Notes: generated by a model from the sequence alone, not told the origin. A stretch of DNA of 57,959 nucleotides from Hyphomonadaceae bacterium UBA5336 (GCA_002408125.1 DHQO01000037.1:1-57959); one strand, 5' to 3'. Positions 35,452-44,450 are shown, counted from the stretch's first letter. Numbers and translations: made by a program.

Positions 35452-36063
35452 TCAGCCCTCGGTGCAGACGCTGAAGGCGCCGAGCTTGATCAGTTCCACG
35501 AAGGGCGCGTTGGCCTCATATTCCGACAGCTCCATGCCGGCGATATCGGAATCGGCGGCCGCCTTGATCTGCATGAACATGCAATCGGCCAGCGCCTCGT
35601 CGCCGAGGGCGTAATGCTGATTGTGCAGCGTGTCGGCGATGCCCATCATGAAGCCGCCGAAGAAATCGGCTGGCAGCTCGCCGGCCTCGGCCGCCTCCAC
35701 CATGACGACCGTCGGCAGCAGGCCGCCCTCGTCGTGATACTTGGTCGGGTTGGCGATGCAGTTTTCATACAGCGCCTGGCGCATTTCAAAGACCAGGTCG
35801 GTTTCATCATCGGCATTGGCGATAATGTCCTCGACCGCGCCCAGATGCGAGCTCATGCAATGACGCTCGGTTTCGCTCTCGGCATCGAGATCACCGATGG
35901 TCTGCATGATGCCGAAGATGTAGCCGTCGAAGAAATCAAAGGACTGGGCATTCACCTCACTGATGGCGATGGGCGCTTCCATCGACTTCCAGGGATTGGC
36001 TTGCTGGGCCAGCGCCGGGATGGCGACCAGCATGGAAATCAGGGCGAGCAGGCAGATACGCAT
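35452..36063 (-). CDS. Secreted protein with internal tandem duplication, unknown function
   Basis: A 203-residue protein with a signal peptide (cleavage about residue 19, ALAQQ). Two similar halves are visible. Residues 43-52 (DFFDGYIFGI) match 133-142 (DFFGGFMMGI), each followed by a Cys-containing helix (C69 in RHCMSSHL, C161 in ADCMFMQI) and a second Cys near the end of each half (C102, C200). Two intra-repeat disulfides are plausible in the periplasm. The pattern recalls Rap1a/Tai-like small periplasmic folds, but I cannot assign a family. It lies between two beta-oxidation transcription units on the opposite strand. Confidence 0.75.
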   Translation of the reverse strand: MRICLLALISMLVAIPALAQQANPWKSMEAPIAISEVNAQSFDFFDGYIFGIMQTIGDLDAESETERHCMSSHLGAVEDIIANADDETDLVFEMRQALYENCIANPTKYHDEGGLLPTVVMVEAAEAGELPADFFGGFMMGIADTLHNQHYALGDEALADCMFMQIKAAADSDIAGMELSEYEANAPFVELIKLGAFSVCTEG

Positions 36064-36204
36064 TGTTCAGTCTCCAGTTGGCAGCCCGTGAAAGGGGCGA
36101 TTACCCAGACTGGCGGGAAAGCCTCGCAAAACAGGTCAAAAAACTTTTCGTCCCTTCCGCTGCGTCACCCGTGAAATCCCGTCGCGATTGCGCTATATGG
36201 CCAG

Positions 36205-36220
36205 TTGACGTGAACGTAAA
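36205..36220 (+). promoter_or_regulatory. Putative MerR operator, site 2
   Basis: TTGACG-TGAA-CGTAAA lies 48 bp before the second acyl-CoA dehydrogenase. It has the same half-sites and spacing as the site in front of the MerR gene at 33012. It probably brings the dehydrogenase-thioesterase-thiolase-FadJ genes under the same regulator. Confidence 0.6.
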
Positions 36221-36267
36221 CGGGAAGCCCCGCACCAGACCGGCAATCTCAGTAGGGAAGACAGAAT

Positions 36268-37434
36268 ATGCAGACCAGCCCACTGGACATCAAACCTGCG
36301 GACTGGCGCCGCGACGAGGAGATTTCGATCTTCTCCGATGCCGCCGGCCAGTTCTTCGAACGCGAATGCGTTCCCCATGTCCAGGAATGGCGAAAGGCCG
36401 GAATCGTCCCGCGCGAGATCTGGACCAAAGCAGGCCAGGCCGGCTTGCTCGGCGCGTCGATCTCCGATGAGTATGGCGGCGCCGGCGGGGACTTCCGCCA
36501 TGAGGCGATCATCATCGAACAGCAGTACTGGAAAGGCGTGGATGGCTTCGGCATCACGCTGCACAATGCCATTGTCGCGCCCTATATCGAGACCTACGGC
36601 ACCGAGGAGCAAAAGCGCCGCTGGCTGCCGAAAATGGCAAGCGGCGAACTGGTGGCCGCCATCGCCATGACCGAGCCGGGCACGGGCTCGGACTTGCAAG
36701 CTATCAAGACCACCGCGAAAAAGGATGGCAATGGCTATGTGGTGAACGGTCAGAAGACCTTCATCACCAATGGCCAGACGGCCAACCTCATCCTTGTCTG
36801 CGCCAAGACCGACCCCAGCGAAGGCGCAAAGGGCGTGTCCATCATCTGCGTTGAGACCGACGGTGCCGAAGGCTTCCGTCGCGGACGCAACCTGGAAAAG
36901 CTGGGCCAGCACGCTGCCGACACATCGGAGCTGTTTTTCGACGATGTGAAAGTGCCGTCGGAAAACCTGCTCGGTGACACCGAAGGCCGGGGCTTTTTCC
37001 AGCTGATGGAAAAACTGCCCCAGGAACGCCAGATCATCGCCGCCCAGGGCATGGGCATGATCGAGCGCGCGCTGCATGAGACCATCGCCTATGTGAAACA
37101 GCGCAAGGCCTTCGGAAAATCGCTGCTCGATTTCCAGAACACCCAGTTCAAGCTCGCCGAATGCAAGACCGAGGCGACCGTGGCCAAGGTCTTCGTCGAC
37201 CATTGCACGCAATTGCTGGTGGATGGCGAGCTGGATGCGGCGACCGCGTCCATGGCCAAGTACTGGGTGACCGATCTGCAATGCAAAATCATCGACGAAT
37301 GCCTGCAATTACACGGCGGGTATGGCTATATGGATGAGTACCCCATCGCACAGATGTATGGCGACGCCCGCGTCCAGCGCATCTATGGCGGGACGAACGA
37401 GATCATGAAGGTTCTGATCGCGAGGACATTGTAA
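36268..37434 (+). CDS. Acyl-CoA dehydrogenase
   Basis: A 388-residue four-helix/beta/four-helix flavoprotein. Signatures: AAIAMTEPGTGSDLQAIKT (FAD/substrate loop), VVNGQKTFITNGQTANLILV, QERQIIAAQGMGMIERALHE, CLQLHGGYGYMDEYPIAQMY and QRIYGGTNEIMKVLIAR. Glycine follows Tyr where many members carry the catalytic Glu (YEGT), so the base may lie in the long-chain/isovaleryl-type position within helix G. It catalyses the first step of beta-oxidation. The following small gene starts directly after its TAA. Confidence 0.92.
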   Translation: MQTSPLDIKPADWRRDEEISIFSDAAGQFFERECVPHVQEWRKAGIVPREIWTKAGQAGLLGASISDEYGGAGGDFRHEAIIIEQQYWKGVDGFGITLHNAIVAPYIETYGTEEQKRRWLPKMASGELVAAIAMTEPGTGSDLQAIKTTAKKDGNGYVVNGQKTFITNGQTANLILVCAKTDPSEGAKGVSIICVETDGAEGFRRGRNLEKLGQHAADTSELFFDDVKVPSENLLGDTEGRGFFQLMEKLPQERQIIAAQGMGMIERALHETIAYVKQRKAFGKSLLDFQNTQFKLAECKTEATVAKVFVDHCTQLLVDGELDAATASMAKYWVTDLQCKIIDECLQLHGGYGYMDEYPIAQMYGDARVQRIYGGTNEIMKVLIARTL

Positions 37435-37731
37435 GTGAAGAAACCTCCGTCAGTTCCATGGGTCTGGCTCCTGATCGTTGCCGGCGTGGTCGCTGTAAAT
37501 CTCTACATGGCGAGCCCCGGAAACTCCGTCCTGCCGACGGTATTCCATTATGGTGTTGCCGGGCTGTCAGTCATCTTTGGCATTGTGCTGGTTGTCGCGA
37601 GCCAGAGAACCTCGCGCGCCTGGCAGAAGCTGAGCGCACTCGGTCTGAGCGAGGAAGAGATCGGCCAGCTGATGAAAGCCGACGATGTGGAAGCTGCCGC
37701 AAGAGAGCTGCTGGAGGCGCGCAATGCCTGA
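37435..37731 (+). CDS. Small two-helix membrane protein
   Basis: A 98-residue protein with a GTG start immediately after the stop of the acyl-CoA dehydrogenase gene (no gap). Two membrane helices lie at about 9-27 (WVWLLIVAGVVAVNLYMA) and 36-56 (VFHYGVAGLSVIFGIVLVVA). A soluble C-terminal helix pair follows (ALGLSEEEIGQLMKADDVEA). The function is unknown. Its position inside a beta-oxidation operon and its 8-bp overlap with the thioesterase gene suggest translational coupling and a membrane-linked auxiliary role. Confidence 0.75.
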   Translation: MKKPPSVPWVWLLIVAGVVAVNLYMASPGNSVLPTVFHYGVAGLSVIFGIVLVVASQRTSRAWQKLSALGLSEEEIGQLMKADDVEAAARELLEARNA

Positions 37732-38152
37732 CAGCCATCTCATCCGCGATGTCTTCCCCCAGCCGGCGGAAAGCTCCAAATCGCTCGGCTTCGAGCTTCT
37801 CACCCTCGACATGAAGGCAATGACGACGCGCGTGCGCTTCGACGGCAAGTGCGAGTTCACCAACCCCGCCGGCTATATCCAGGGCGGCTATCTTTCCGCC
37901 ATGCTCGACGACACGATCGGCATGCTGGCCACCATGAAGACCGGGACGCGCGCTTTCCCATCCACCATCGACCTGCACACCAGTTTCCTGCGGCCCGTCA
38001 GCACCGGCGCGATCGAGGTTTTCGCACGCCTGCGCAATATCGGCCGCGCCGTCATTTTCGCGGAAGGCGAGCTGTATGATACACGTGGCAAAGAAGCGGC
38101 CCGCGCTGTTGCCACGCTCGCCATCAACCCGCGCAAAGCCCCCGTCACCTGA
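37724..38152 (+). CDS. PaaI-type hot-dog thioesterase
   Basis: A 142-residue single hot-dog domain: CEFTNPAGYIQGGYLSAMLD (the helix carrying the conserved Gly-Gly, usual catalytic Asp nearby), AFPSTIDLHTSFLRPVSTG and VIFAEGELYDTRGKEAARAV. The start ATG overlaps the 3' end of the small membrane-protein gene. It hydrolyses acyl-CoA, probably releasing CoA from intermediates of the surrounding pathway. Confidence 0.85.
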   Translation: MPDSHLIRDVFPQPAESSKSLGFELLTLDMKAMTTRVRFDGKCEFTNPAGYIQGGYLSAMLDDTIGMLATMKTGTRAFPSTIDLHTSFLRPVSTGAIEVFARLRNIGRAVIFAEGELYDTRGKEAARAVATLAINPRKAPVT

Positions 38153-38175
38153 ACACCCCAAGGAGGATATCCACC

Positions 38176-39381
38176 ATGGCAGACGCCTATATCTACGACG
38201 CCGTACGCACCCCGCGCGGCAAAGGGAAAGCCTCTGGCTCCCTACACGAAATCACCTCGCTGTCGCTGGCCACACAAACCCTGGAGGCCATCCGCGACCG
38301 CAACGAGCTCGACACCTCTTATGTTGATGATGTGATCCTCGGCTGCGTCACGCCGATTGGCGAGCAGGGCTCCGACATTGCCCGCGTCGCTGCGCTGAAT
38401 GCCGAGTATGCCGAAACCACCGCCGGCGTGCAGGTCGACCGTTTCTGTGCCTCGGGCCTGGAAGCCTGCAATATGGCGGCCGCCAAGGTGATGGTCGGCG
38501 AAGCCGATATGGCCATTGGCGGTGGCGTGGAAGCCATGTCGCGCGTGCCCATGGGCGCAAATGGCGGGGCCTGGTCGACCGATCCCAGCGTTGCGATCAA
38601 GACCTATTTCGCCCCCCAGGGCGTGGGAGCTGACACCATCGCCACCAAATGGGGCTTTTCCCGCGATGATGTGGACGCCTATGCCGTCGAGAGCCAGAAG
38701 CGCGCCGCCAAGGCCTGGGAAGAAGGCCGCTTTGCCAAGTCCATCATCCCGGTGAAGGACCAGATGGGCGGCATCATTCTCGACCATGACGAGCATATGC
38801 GCCCGAGCGCCGATATGCAGTCGCTCGCCGCGCTGCAGCCCTCCTTCGCGGGCATGGGCGCCATGGGCTTCGACGAGGTGATCAAACAGCGCTATCCCGA
38901 GCTTGAGGCGATCAACCATGTCCACCATGCCGGCAACTCCTCCGGCATTGTCGACGGCGCCTCGGCGGTCCTGTTCGGGTCCAAGGAGATGGGCGAAAAG
39001 CACGACCTGAAGCCGCGCGCACGCATCCGCGCCATGGCCTCCATCGGGTCGGAGCCCGGCATCATGCTGACCGGCCCCTCCTATGTCACCGAAAAGGCGT
39101 TGAAAAAGGCCGGTATGGAAGTCGGCGATATCGACCTTTATGAGCTCAACGAGGCCTTCGCCGCCGTCGTCCTGCGCATGATGCAGGCGCTCGACATCCC
39201 GCACGACAAGATCAACGTGAATGGCGGGGCCATCGCCATGGGTCACCCGCTGGGCGCCACCGGCGGCATGATCCTCGGCACCATGGTCGACGAGCTGGAG
39301 CGCACCGGCAAGGAAACCGCGCTCATCACCCTGTGCGTCGGCGCCGGCATGGGCACCGCCACGATCATCGAGCGGATTTAA
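38176..39381 (+). CDS. Acetyl-CoA C-acyltransferase (thiolase, FadI/FadA-like)
   Basis: A 401-residue thiolase. The nucleophilic Cys is in VDRFCASGLEACNMAAAKV. The C-terminal catalytic motifs are NVNGGAIAMGHPLGATGGM (His) and TLCVGAGMGTATIIERI (second Cys). INHVHHAGNSSGIVDGASA is the N-x-x-x-G-A-S-A region of thiolases. AAGGAGG precedes the ATG. It performs the thiolytic step of beta-oxidation and pairs with the FadJ-type gene 57 bp downstream, forming the trifunctional-enzyme alpha/beta arrangement. Confidence 0.93.
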   Translation: MADAYIYDAVRTPRGKGKASGSLHEITSLSLATQTLEAIRDRNELDTSYVDDVILGCVTPIGEQGSDIARVAALNAEYAETTAGVQVDRFCASGLEACNMAAAKVMVGEADMAIGGGVEAMSRVPMGANGGAWSTDPSVAIKTYFAPQGVGADTIATKWGFSRDDVDAYAVESQKRAAKAWEEGRFAKSIIPVKDQMGGIILDHDEHMRPSADMQSLAALQPSFAGMGAMGFDEVIKQRYPELEAINHVHHAGNSSGIVDGASAVLFGSKEMGEKHDLKPRARIRAMASIGSEPGIMLTGPSYVTEKALKKAGMEVGDIDLYELNEAFAAVVLRMMQALDIPHDKINVNGGAIAMGHPLGATGGMILGTMVDELERTGKETALITLCVGAGMGTATIIERI

Positions 39382-39438
39382 CGAAGACGAGACACAGCGC
39401 GCGGCATGGCCGTGCGCCTGAAGTAAGGACGTACAGAC

Positions 39439-41676
39439 ATGAACCTCGAAACCTTCAAATGGGATGTTGATGCCGATGGCATCGCCCACGCCATCTTCGA
39501 TGTGCCGGGCCGCAGCATGAACACGCTGACCGCCAAGGCGATTGCCGACATCGTCGCGATCACCAATGAAGTCGCGACCAATGACGAGATCAAGGGTCTC
39601 GTCATCTCGTCGGGCAAGCCCTCGGGCTTCTGTGCCGGGGCCGATCTCGGCGAGATGAACCAGAGCGCAGGCGGCAGCGGCAAGCCGGCCGCCGAGATGA
39701 GCGAAGCAGAGCTGAAAGCGGCCCAGTTCGAACGCGGCTTCATCCTCAACAAGACGCTGCGCGAGTTGGAGACCTGCGGCAAGCCGGTGGCCTGCGCACT
39801 GAACGGCCTGGCCCTCGGTGGCGGCCTGGAAGTCGCCCTCGCCTGCCATTACCGCGTCGCGGCCAATGACAATCCCAAGCTCCAGTTCGGCCTGCCGGAA
39901 GCCAAGATCGGCCTCCTGCCCGGCGCCGGCGGCACCCAGCGCCTGCCGCGCCTGATCGGTGTCCAGGCCGCCCTGCCCCTGATCCTTCAGGGCGAGAGCT
40001 TCAAGGCAGACCAGGCCCTGTCCATGGGCGTGGTCGGCGAGCTGGTGCCCTCCAGCGAAACCGTCGCGAAAGCCAAGGAATGGGTGAAGGCCAATCCCAA
40101 CGCCAAGGCGCCCTGGGACGAAAAGGGCTTCAAGATGCCCGGCGGCCAGATCCACCGTTCGCCCGGCGCCGGCCAGGTCCAGAGCATGGCCAACGCCATG
40201 CTGATAGCCAAGACCTATGGCAACTATCCGGCCCAGACGAACATCCTCTCCTGTGTGTATGAGGGCCAGCAGGTACCCATCGATGCCGCCCTGCGCATCG
40301 AGACGCGCTACTTCATCAAGACCCAGCAGCGCCCGGAAGCCAAGGCGATGATCCGCTCGCTGTTCCTGTCCATGCAGGAGTTGTCCAAGGGCGCCAACCG
40401 CCCGGCCGGCCATCCCAAGACCGAGTTTTCCAAGATCGCCGTCATCGGCGCCGGTCTGATGGGCGCAGGCATCGCCTATGTCCAGGCCAAGGCCGGCATC
40501 CCGACCGTGCTGGTGGATGTGTCCAAGGAAAACGCCGAGAAGGGCAAGGACTATTCCCGCCGGATTGTCGAGAAGGACATCTCGCGCGGCAAGACCACCC
40601 AGGAAAAGGGCGATGCCCTCCTGGAACGGATCACCACCACAGACTCCTATGAGGATGTGAAAGGCGCCGATCTCGTCATCGAGGCGGTGTTCGAAAACGA
40701 GGAACTGAAAGCCAAGATCACCGAAATGGCCGAGGCCGTCCTCGCCGATGATGCAGTGATGGGCTCCAACACCTCCACCCTGCCGATCACGGGCCTTGCG
40801 AAAGCCTCCAAGCGTCCGGAAAACTTCATCGGCATCCACTTCTTCTCGCCGGTCGAGCGGATGGGCCTGGTGGAGATCATCTCCGGCAAGGAAACCTCGG
40901 AGGCCACCCTCGCCAAGGCGATCGACTATGTGCTGGCGATCCGCAAGACGCCGATCTCGGTCAACGATTTCCGAGGCTTCTATACCTCACGCTGCTTCGG
41001 GACCTACACCCAGGAAGGCATGCACATGCTCTCTGAGGGCATCAAGCCGGCCATCATCGAGAATGTCGGGCGCCAGTCCGGCATGCCGATGGGCCCGCTG
41101 GAGGTCTCCGACAGCGTCGGCCTCGACACTGCGCTGAAGATCGGCCGGGCTTCGGCGGCTGCCACCGGCGCCGATATCCAGAAGGACACGCGCATGCAGT
41201 TCCTCGCCTGGCTGGTGGAAGACCAGGGCCGGGTGGGCCGCAAGGCCGGCAAAGGCTTTTACGACTATAATGAGAAGGGCAAGCCGTCGGGTCTGTGGCC
41301 GGACCTCAATTCCCGTCTCGATGTGAAGGTGGACGAATGCCCGCCCGAACTGAAAAAGGAACTCACCAACCGCCTTCTGGTGCGCCAGGCGGTGGAAGTG
41401 GCGCGCTGCTTTGCCGAGGGCGTGATCACCGATGCGCGCGACGGCGATATCGGCTCGATCCTCGCCTGGGGCTTTGCGCCCTATACCGGCGGGTGCTGCT
41501 CGTATATCGACCTGATCTGGGGCGTGGACAAATTCGTCGAGGAGGCTGATCGCCTAGCGGCGAAATATGGCGAGCGCTTCGCAGTGCCCGACATGCTGCG
41601 CGAGATGGCCGCCAAGGGCGAGTCCTTCTATTCGCGCTTCCCGCCGGCCGGTAGTGAGGCCAAGGCCGCCGCATAA
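39439..41676 (+). CDS. Bifunctional enoyl-CoA hydratase/3-hydroxyacyl-CoA dehydrogenase (FadJ-like)
   Basis: A 745-residue fusion. Crotonase domain (1-200): SSGKPSGFCAGADLGEM, CALNGLALGGGLEVALACHY and FGLPEAKIGLLPGAGGTQRL (both catalytic Glu regions present). Linker helix follows, then the NAD-binding dehydrogenase domain (from about 330): IAVIGAGLMGAGIAYVQAKA, VFENEELKAKI and IGIHFFSPVERMGLVEIISG. Two C-terminal helical domains complete it: RGFYTSRCFGTYTQEGMHML and RVGRKAGKGFYDYNEKGKP. It carries the hydration and oxidation steps of beta-oxidation, most likely in complex with the thiolase. Confidence 0.93.
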   Translation: MNLETFKWDVDADGIAHAIFDVPGRSMNTLTAKAIADIVAITNEVATNDEIKGLVISSGKPSGFCAGADLGEMNQSAGGSGKPAAEMSEAELKAAQFERGFILNKTLRELETCGKPVACALNGLALGGGLEVALACHYRVAANDNPKLQFGLPEAKIGLLPGAGGTQRLPRLIGVQAALPLILQGESFKADQALSMGVVGELVPSSETVAKAKEWVKANPNAKAPWDEKGFKMPGGQIHRSPGAGQVQSMANAMLIAKTYGNYPAQTNILSCVYEGQQVPIDAALRIETRYFIKTQQRPEAKAMIRSLFLSMQELSKGANRPAGHPKTEFSKIAVIGAGLMGAGIAYVQAKAGIPTVLVDVSKENAEKGKDYSRRIVEKDISRGKTTQEKGDALLERITTTDSYEDVKGADLVIEAVFENEELKAKITEMAEAVLADDAVMGSNTSTLPITGLAKASKRPENFIGIHFFSPVERMGLVEIISGKETSEATLAKAIDYVLAIRKTPISVNDFRGFYTSRCFGTYTQEGMHMLSEGIKPAIIENVGRQSGMPMGPLEVSDSVGLDTALKIGRASAAATGADIQKDTRMQFLAWLVEDQGRVGRKAGKGFYDYNEKGKPSGLWPDLNSRLDVKVDECPPELKKELTNRLLVRQAVEVARCFAEGVITDARDGDIGSILAWGFAPYTGGCCSYIDLIWGVDKFVEEADRLAAKYGERFAVPDMLREMAAKGESFYSRFPPAGSEAKAAA

Positions 41677-41707
41677 GCTTAGCGTTTCCTCCCAGACGCA
41701 AGCCGGA

Positions 41708-41738
41708 AAGCCGGGGCCAGTTTGGCTCCGGCTTTTTT
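41708..41738 (+). terminator. Intrinsic terminator of the beta-oxidation operon
   Basis: The stem AAGCCGG/CCGGCTT is followed by a run of six T, 32 bp past the FadJ-type stop codon. Confidence 0.88.
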
Positions 41739-41821
41739 ACGCCCTCCGTAGAGCCCCGTATTGAGATCACGCCGATAAAGGGCAATGTGGAAGGGAAGGC
41801 CACGCCAGGAGGATCCCGTCC

Positions 41822-42658
41822 ATGACCGTTACTTGCATGATTGGTGGAAACGCACCGTCAGACCGCGCCGCGCTCGACTATGCCTGCTCCCTCGCCCGAC
41901 GGCTCGGCCAGCCCATTACCGGGCTTTGCGCCTTTCCAGATCCGACCACCGCGCTGATCTATGCCACCTCGCCCTATATGATCGGCGTCGGCGGACCCGC
42001 GCTCGACCGGGTGCGCGAGGCGCAGGAAGAGCTAATCGGGGACTGCCGGAAAATGTTCGATGAGGTGGTGTCGAGTGCCGGCCTCACCGATGCCGCCACC
42101 TTCACCAGCGAGACAAACCTGCCTGCCCGCGCCGCCGTGGCCGCAGCCACGCTTTCCGAAGCCATGGTCTTCCCGCACGAAGCCGGCACCGGCGAGCATG
42201 TGCTCGGCGAGCCCTTCGAGCGCACCATGATGGATTCCGCCCTGCCTGTCGTGCTCGCGCCTGCTGAAATGGCCGAGACCGGACGCGCGCTGATCGCCTG
42301 GGACGGCAGCCCGCAGGCCGCGCGCGCCGTGCGCCTGCACCTGCCGCTCCTGAAAGCGATGGATGAGGTGGTCATCGCCCAGAACCCTGAGGATATGAGC
42401 CAGCTGACCGCGCAGAACCCGGCCGCCCCACCGGAGGCCCTGGCGGCCTGGCTGGCCCAGCGCGGAATTACCAGCGAAACCGTCGCCTTTGCCGGCGCTG
42501 TCGCCAGCGGCCTGGTGGAAGCAGCCGGCCGCCACCGCTGCGAGATGATCGTCTCGGGCGCCTATGGTTCCAGCCGCGCCGGCGAGATGTTGTTCGGCGG
42601 CGCGACGCGCGGCCTGCTCAAGGCCGATGGCGCCCCTGCTCTGGCCCTTGCCCACTAG
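41822..42658 (+). CDS. Universal stress protein family protein
   Basis: A 278-residue UspA-type protein. The first half (MTVTCMIGGNAPSDRAALDY) is degenerate. The second is the better-kept domain: RALIAWDGSPQAARAVRLHL for the start and IVSGAYGSSRAGEMLFGGAT for the nucleotide-binding loop G-x2-G-x9-G(S/T). It therefore probably binds ATP or AMP through the second half only. A strong AGGAGG site precedes the ATG. The role is a general stress protein; the exact function is unknown. Confidence 0.85.
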   Translation: MTVTCMIGGNAPSDRAALDYACSLARRLGQPITGLCAFPDPTTALIYATSPYMIGVGGPALDRVREAQEELIGDCRKMFDEVVSSAGLTDAATFTSETNLPARAAVAAATLSEAMVFPHEAGTGEHVLGEPFERTMMDSALPVVLAPAEMAETGRALIAWDGSPQAARAVRLHLPLLKAMDEVVIAQNPEDMSQLTAQNPAAPPEALAAWLAQRGITSETVAFAGAVASGLVEAAGRHRCEMIVSGAYGSSRAGEMLFGGATRGLLKADGAPALALAH

Positions 42659-42681
42659 GCCGGCCCAGCCCTGCTCCAATG

Positions 42682-42715
42682 AAAAAGCCCGCGCGAGTGA
42701 ACTCTCACGCGGGCT
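42682..42715 (-). terminator. Terminator of the OmpA lipoprotein gene (possibly bidirectional)
   Basis: On the minus strand GAGCCCGCG...CGCGGGC is followed by TTTTTC. The stem has 7 bp plus 3 bp beyond a mismatch. It lies between the convergent stress protein and OmpA lipoprotein genes and may serve both. Confidence 0.75.
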
Positions 42716-42741
42716 CTCATACAGGCGCGGACGCGAAGTCT

Positions 42742-43371
42742 TTAGGCTGTTTCGTCGACAATCGGGGTCAGGATGATTTCCACCCGGCGGTCGGCAGCAT
42801 AGCCGCGACCGGTCGGCTGGGTCTCGCCCATACCGACAGCCTGCAGGCGTACCGAGCGCATACCCTGATTGATCAGGTAGCTCTGCACGGAATTGGCGCG
42901 CTGCTGGGACAGGGTCATGTTGTAGTCATCCGGGCCATCGGCGCTGGCATGGCCGATGATGTCCACGGCGGTCTGCGGATACTGGATCAGCGTGTTGGCC
43001 ACATCGTTGAGCGGCGCGTAGAAGCCCGGCTTGATCGTCGAGCTGTTGATGTCGAACGTGATGTCCGAGGGCATGTTCAGCATGATCTGGTCGCCGACGC
43101 GCTCGACCCCGATGCCTGTGCCGGCAGTGGCTTCCTGAAGCTTGCGCTCCTGCTCGTCCATATAGACGCCAACCGCAGCGCCCGCCAGGCCACCGACGAC
43201 CGCACCGATGGCGGCGTTACGCTTGTCATCGCCGCCGGCCAGCGTGCCGAGGCCTGCGCCGACAATGGCGCCGCCGGCCGTGGTTCCGAGCGTGCGGTTG
43301 CTGGGGCCTTGCTGGCAAGCGGACACCACAAGGGCGCCGGCCAGGACGGTCATAGCGAGTGCTGTCTTCAT
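42742..43371 (-). CDS. OmpA-family lipoprotein with glycine-zipper domain (YiaD-like)
   Basis: A 209-residue protein from the ATG with a GGAGG site. The lipobox is VSAC. A glycine-zipper stretch (about 25-70: TTAGGAIVGAGLGTLAGGDD, AIGAVVGGLAGAAVGVYMDE) precedes a C-terminal OmpA peptidoglycan-binding domain: ITFDINSSTIKPGFYAPLND, VDIIGHASADGPDDYN, LSQQRANSVQSYLINQG and AADRRVEIILTP. It links the outer membrane to peptidoglycan. It is monocistronic, with a terminator at 42682-42715. Confidence 0.92.
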   Translation of the reverse strand: MKTALAMTVLAGALVVSACQQGPSNRTLGTTAGGAIVGAGLGTLAGGDDKRNAAIGAVVGGLAGAAVGVYMDEQERKLQEATAGTGIGVERVGDQIMLNMPSDITFDINSSTIKPGFYAPLNDVANTLIQYPQTAVDIIGHASADGPDDYNMTLSQQRANSVQSYLINQGMRSVRLQAVGMGETQPTGRGYAADRRVEIILTPIVDETA

Positions 43372-43468
43372 GTACTCATCCTCCGTTTCGAGCACTAACG
43401 CACTGGAATATGGGGAGGTTTCTGTTTTTTGGTCATGAAAGTTTGGAAAGATATGCCGCTTTTGTCAG

Positions 43469-44449
43469 TTAACGGACAATAACCTTGCCGACTACATCCC
43501 TTTGCTGCAGCAGGGCCAGGGCGTTACGGGTCTCCTCCAGCGGCAGTTCAGCATGGATATGCGGGCGCGTTTTGCCCTCGCGCGCCCAAGCCCATATGGC
43601 CTGAAGATTCTCCCGCCCGCGCTCGGGGAAGCGACGGCCATACTCGCCGGCGCGCACGCCAACCACGGAAAAGCCCTTGATCAGCGGCATGTTGGTTTTC
43701 ACCTCCGCGATACATCCGGATGCAAAGCCAACGACCAGAAGCCGGCCATCGAAAGCGATGCAGCGCACCGATTCATCGAACACATCCCCGCCCACCGGAT
43801 CGAAGATGACATCCGCGCCGCGCCCATCGGTGAGCGCCTTTACTTCCTCGCGAAACCCGCCTGTGGTCAGCACGACATGGTCGGCGCCATGGGCACGCAG
43901 GGCGTCGGCCTTGCCGGGCGAGCCCGTGGCGGCGATCACCCGCGCGCCGAGCAGCTTGCCGACCTCGACCGTGGCCATGCCGACCCCGCCGCTGGCGCCG
44001 TGCACCAGCAGGGTCTCGCCCGGCTCCAGCCGCGCGCGGCGCACCAGCGAGACATAGGCCGTGAGATAGGCGGCCGGATAGGCCGCCGCCTCCGAGAAGC
44101 TGAAATTATCCGGCTTGGCCATCAGCCCCTCGGCGGCAACACTCACATATTCGGCAAAGGCGCCATGGCGCGTGCCCCCGGCCACCGCATCACCGGGCCG
44201 GAAGGCGGTGACGCCCTCACCCACAGTATCGACGATGCCGGCCATCTCCATGCCGGGGATGAAGGGCGGGTCGAGCCTGAGCTGGTACTTGCCCTGGCAG
44301 ATCAGGATGTCGGGAAAATTGACACTGGCCGCCTTCATCCGCACGCGGACCTCGCCCGGGCCAGGCGCGCGGGTTTCCACCTCGGCCATTCCGGTTCCGC
44401 TGAGATCCTCGCTCAGACCATGGCAGACAAAGGCGCGGTGGGTGGCCAC
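43469..44449 (-). CDS. NADPH:quinone oxidoreductase family (zinc-independent MDR)
   Basis: A 326-residue medium-chain reductase from a GTG start 1 bp after the upstream esterase stop; the homologous N-terminus (THRAFVCHGLSEDL) begins there. An ATG at 44476 would overlap the esterase. Motifs: ASVNFPDILICQGKYQL, FIPGMEMAGIVDTVGEGVTA, LLVHGASGGVGMATVEVGKL (Rossmann) and GADVIFDPVGGDVFDESVR. No zinc-ligand pattern is present, as in QOR. It reduces quinones or enoyl compounds with NADPH. It is the last gene of the TetR-esterase-reductase unit. Confidence 0.87.
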   Translation of the reverse strand: MATHRAFVCHGLSEDLSGTGMAEVETRAPGPGEVRVRMKAASVNFPDILICQGKYQLRLDPPFIPGMEMAGIVDTVGEGVTAFRPGDAVAGGTRHGAFAEYVSVAAEGLMAKPDNFSFSEAAAYPAAYLTAYVSLVRRARLEPGETLLVHGASGGVGMATVEVGKLLGARVIAATGSPGKADALRAHGADHVVLTTGGFREEVKALTDGRGADVIFDPVGGDVFDESVRCIAFDGRLLVVGFASGCIAEVKTNMPLIKGFSVVGVRAGEYGRRFPERGRENLQAIWAWAREGKTRPHIHAELPLEETRNALALLQQRDVVGKVIVR

Positions 44450-44450
44450 C

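Noticed and set aside
38242..40839. 865-codon open frame antisense to the thiolase and FadJ genes
   Set aside because: It is a long shadow frame in GC-rich DNA opposite two well-identified enzymes, with His/Gly/Ala-rich low-information protein.
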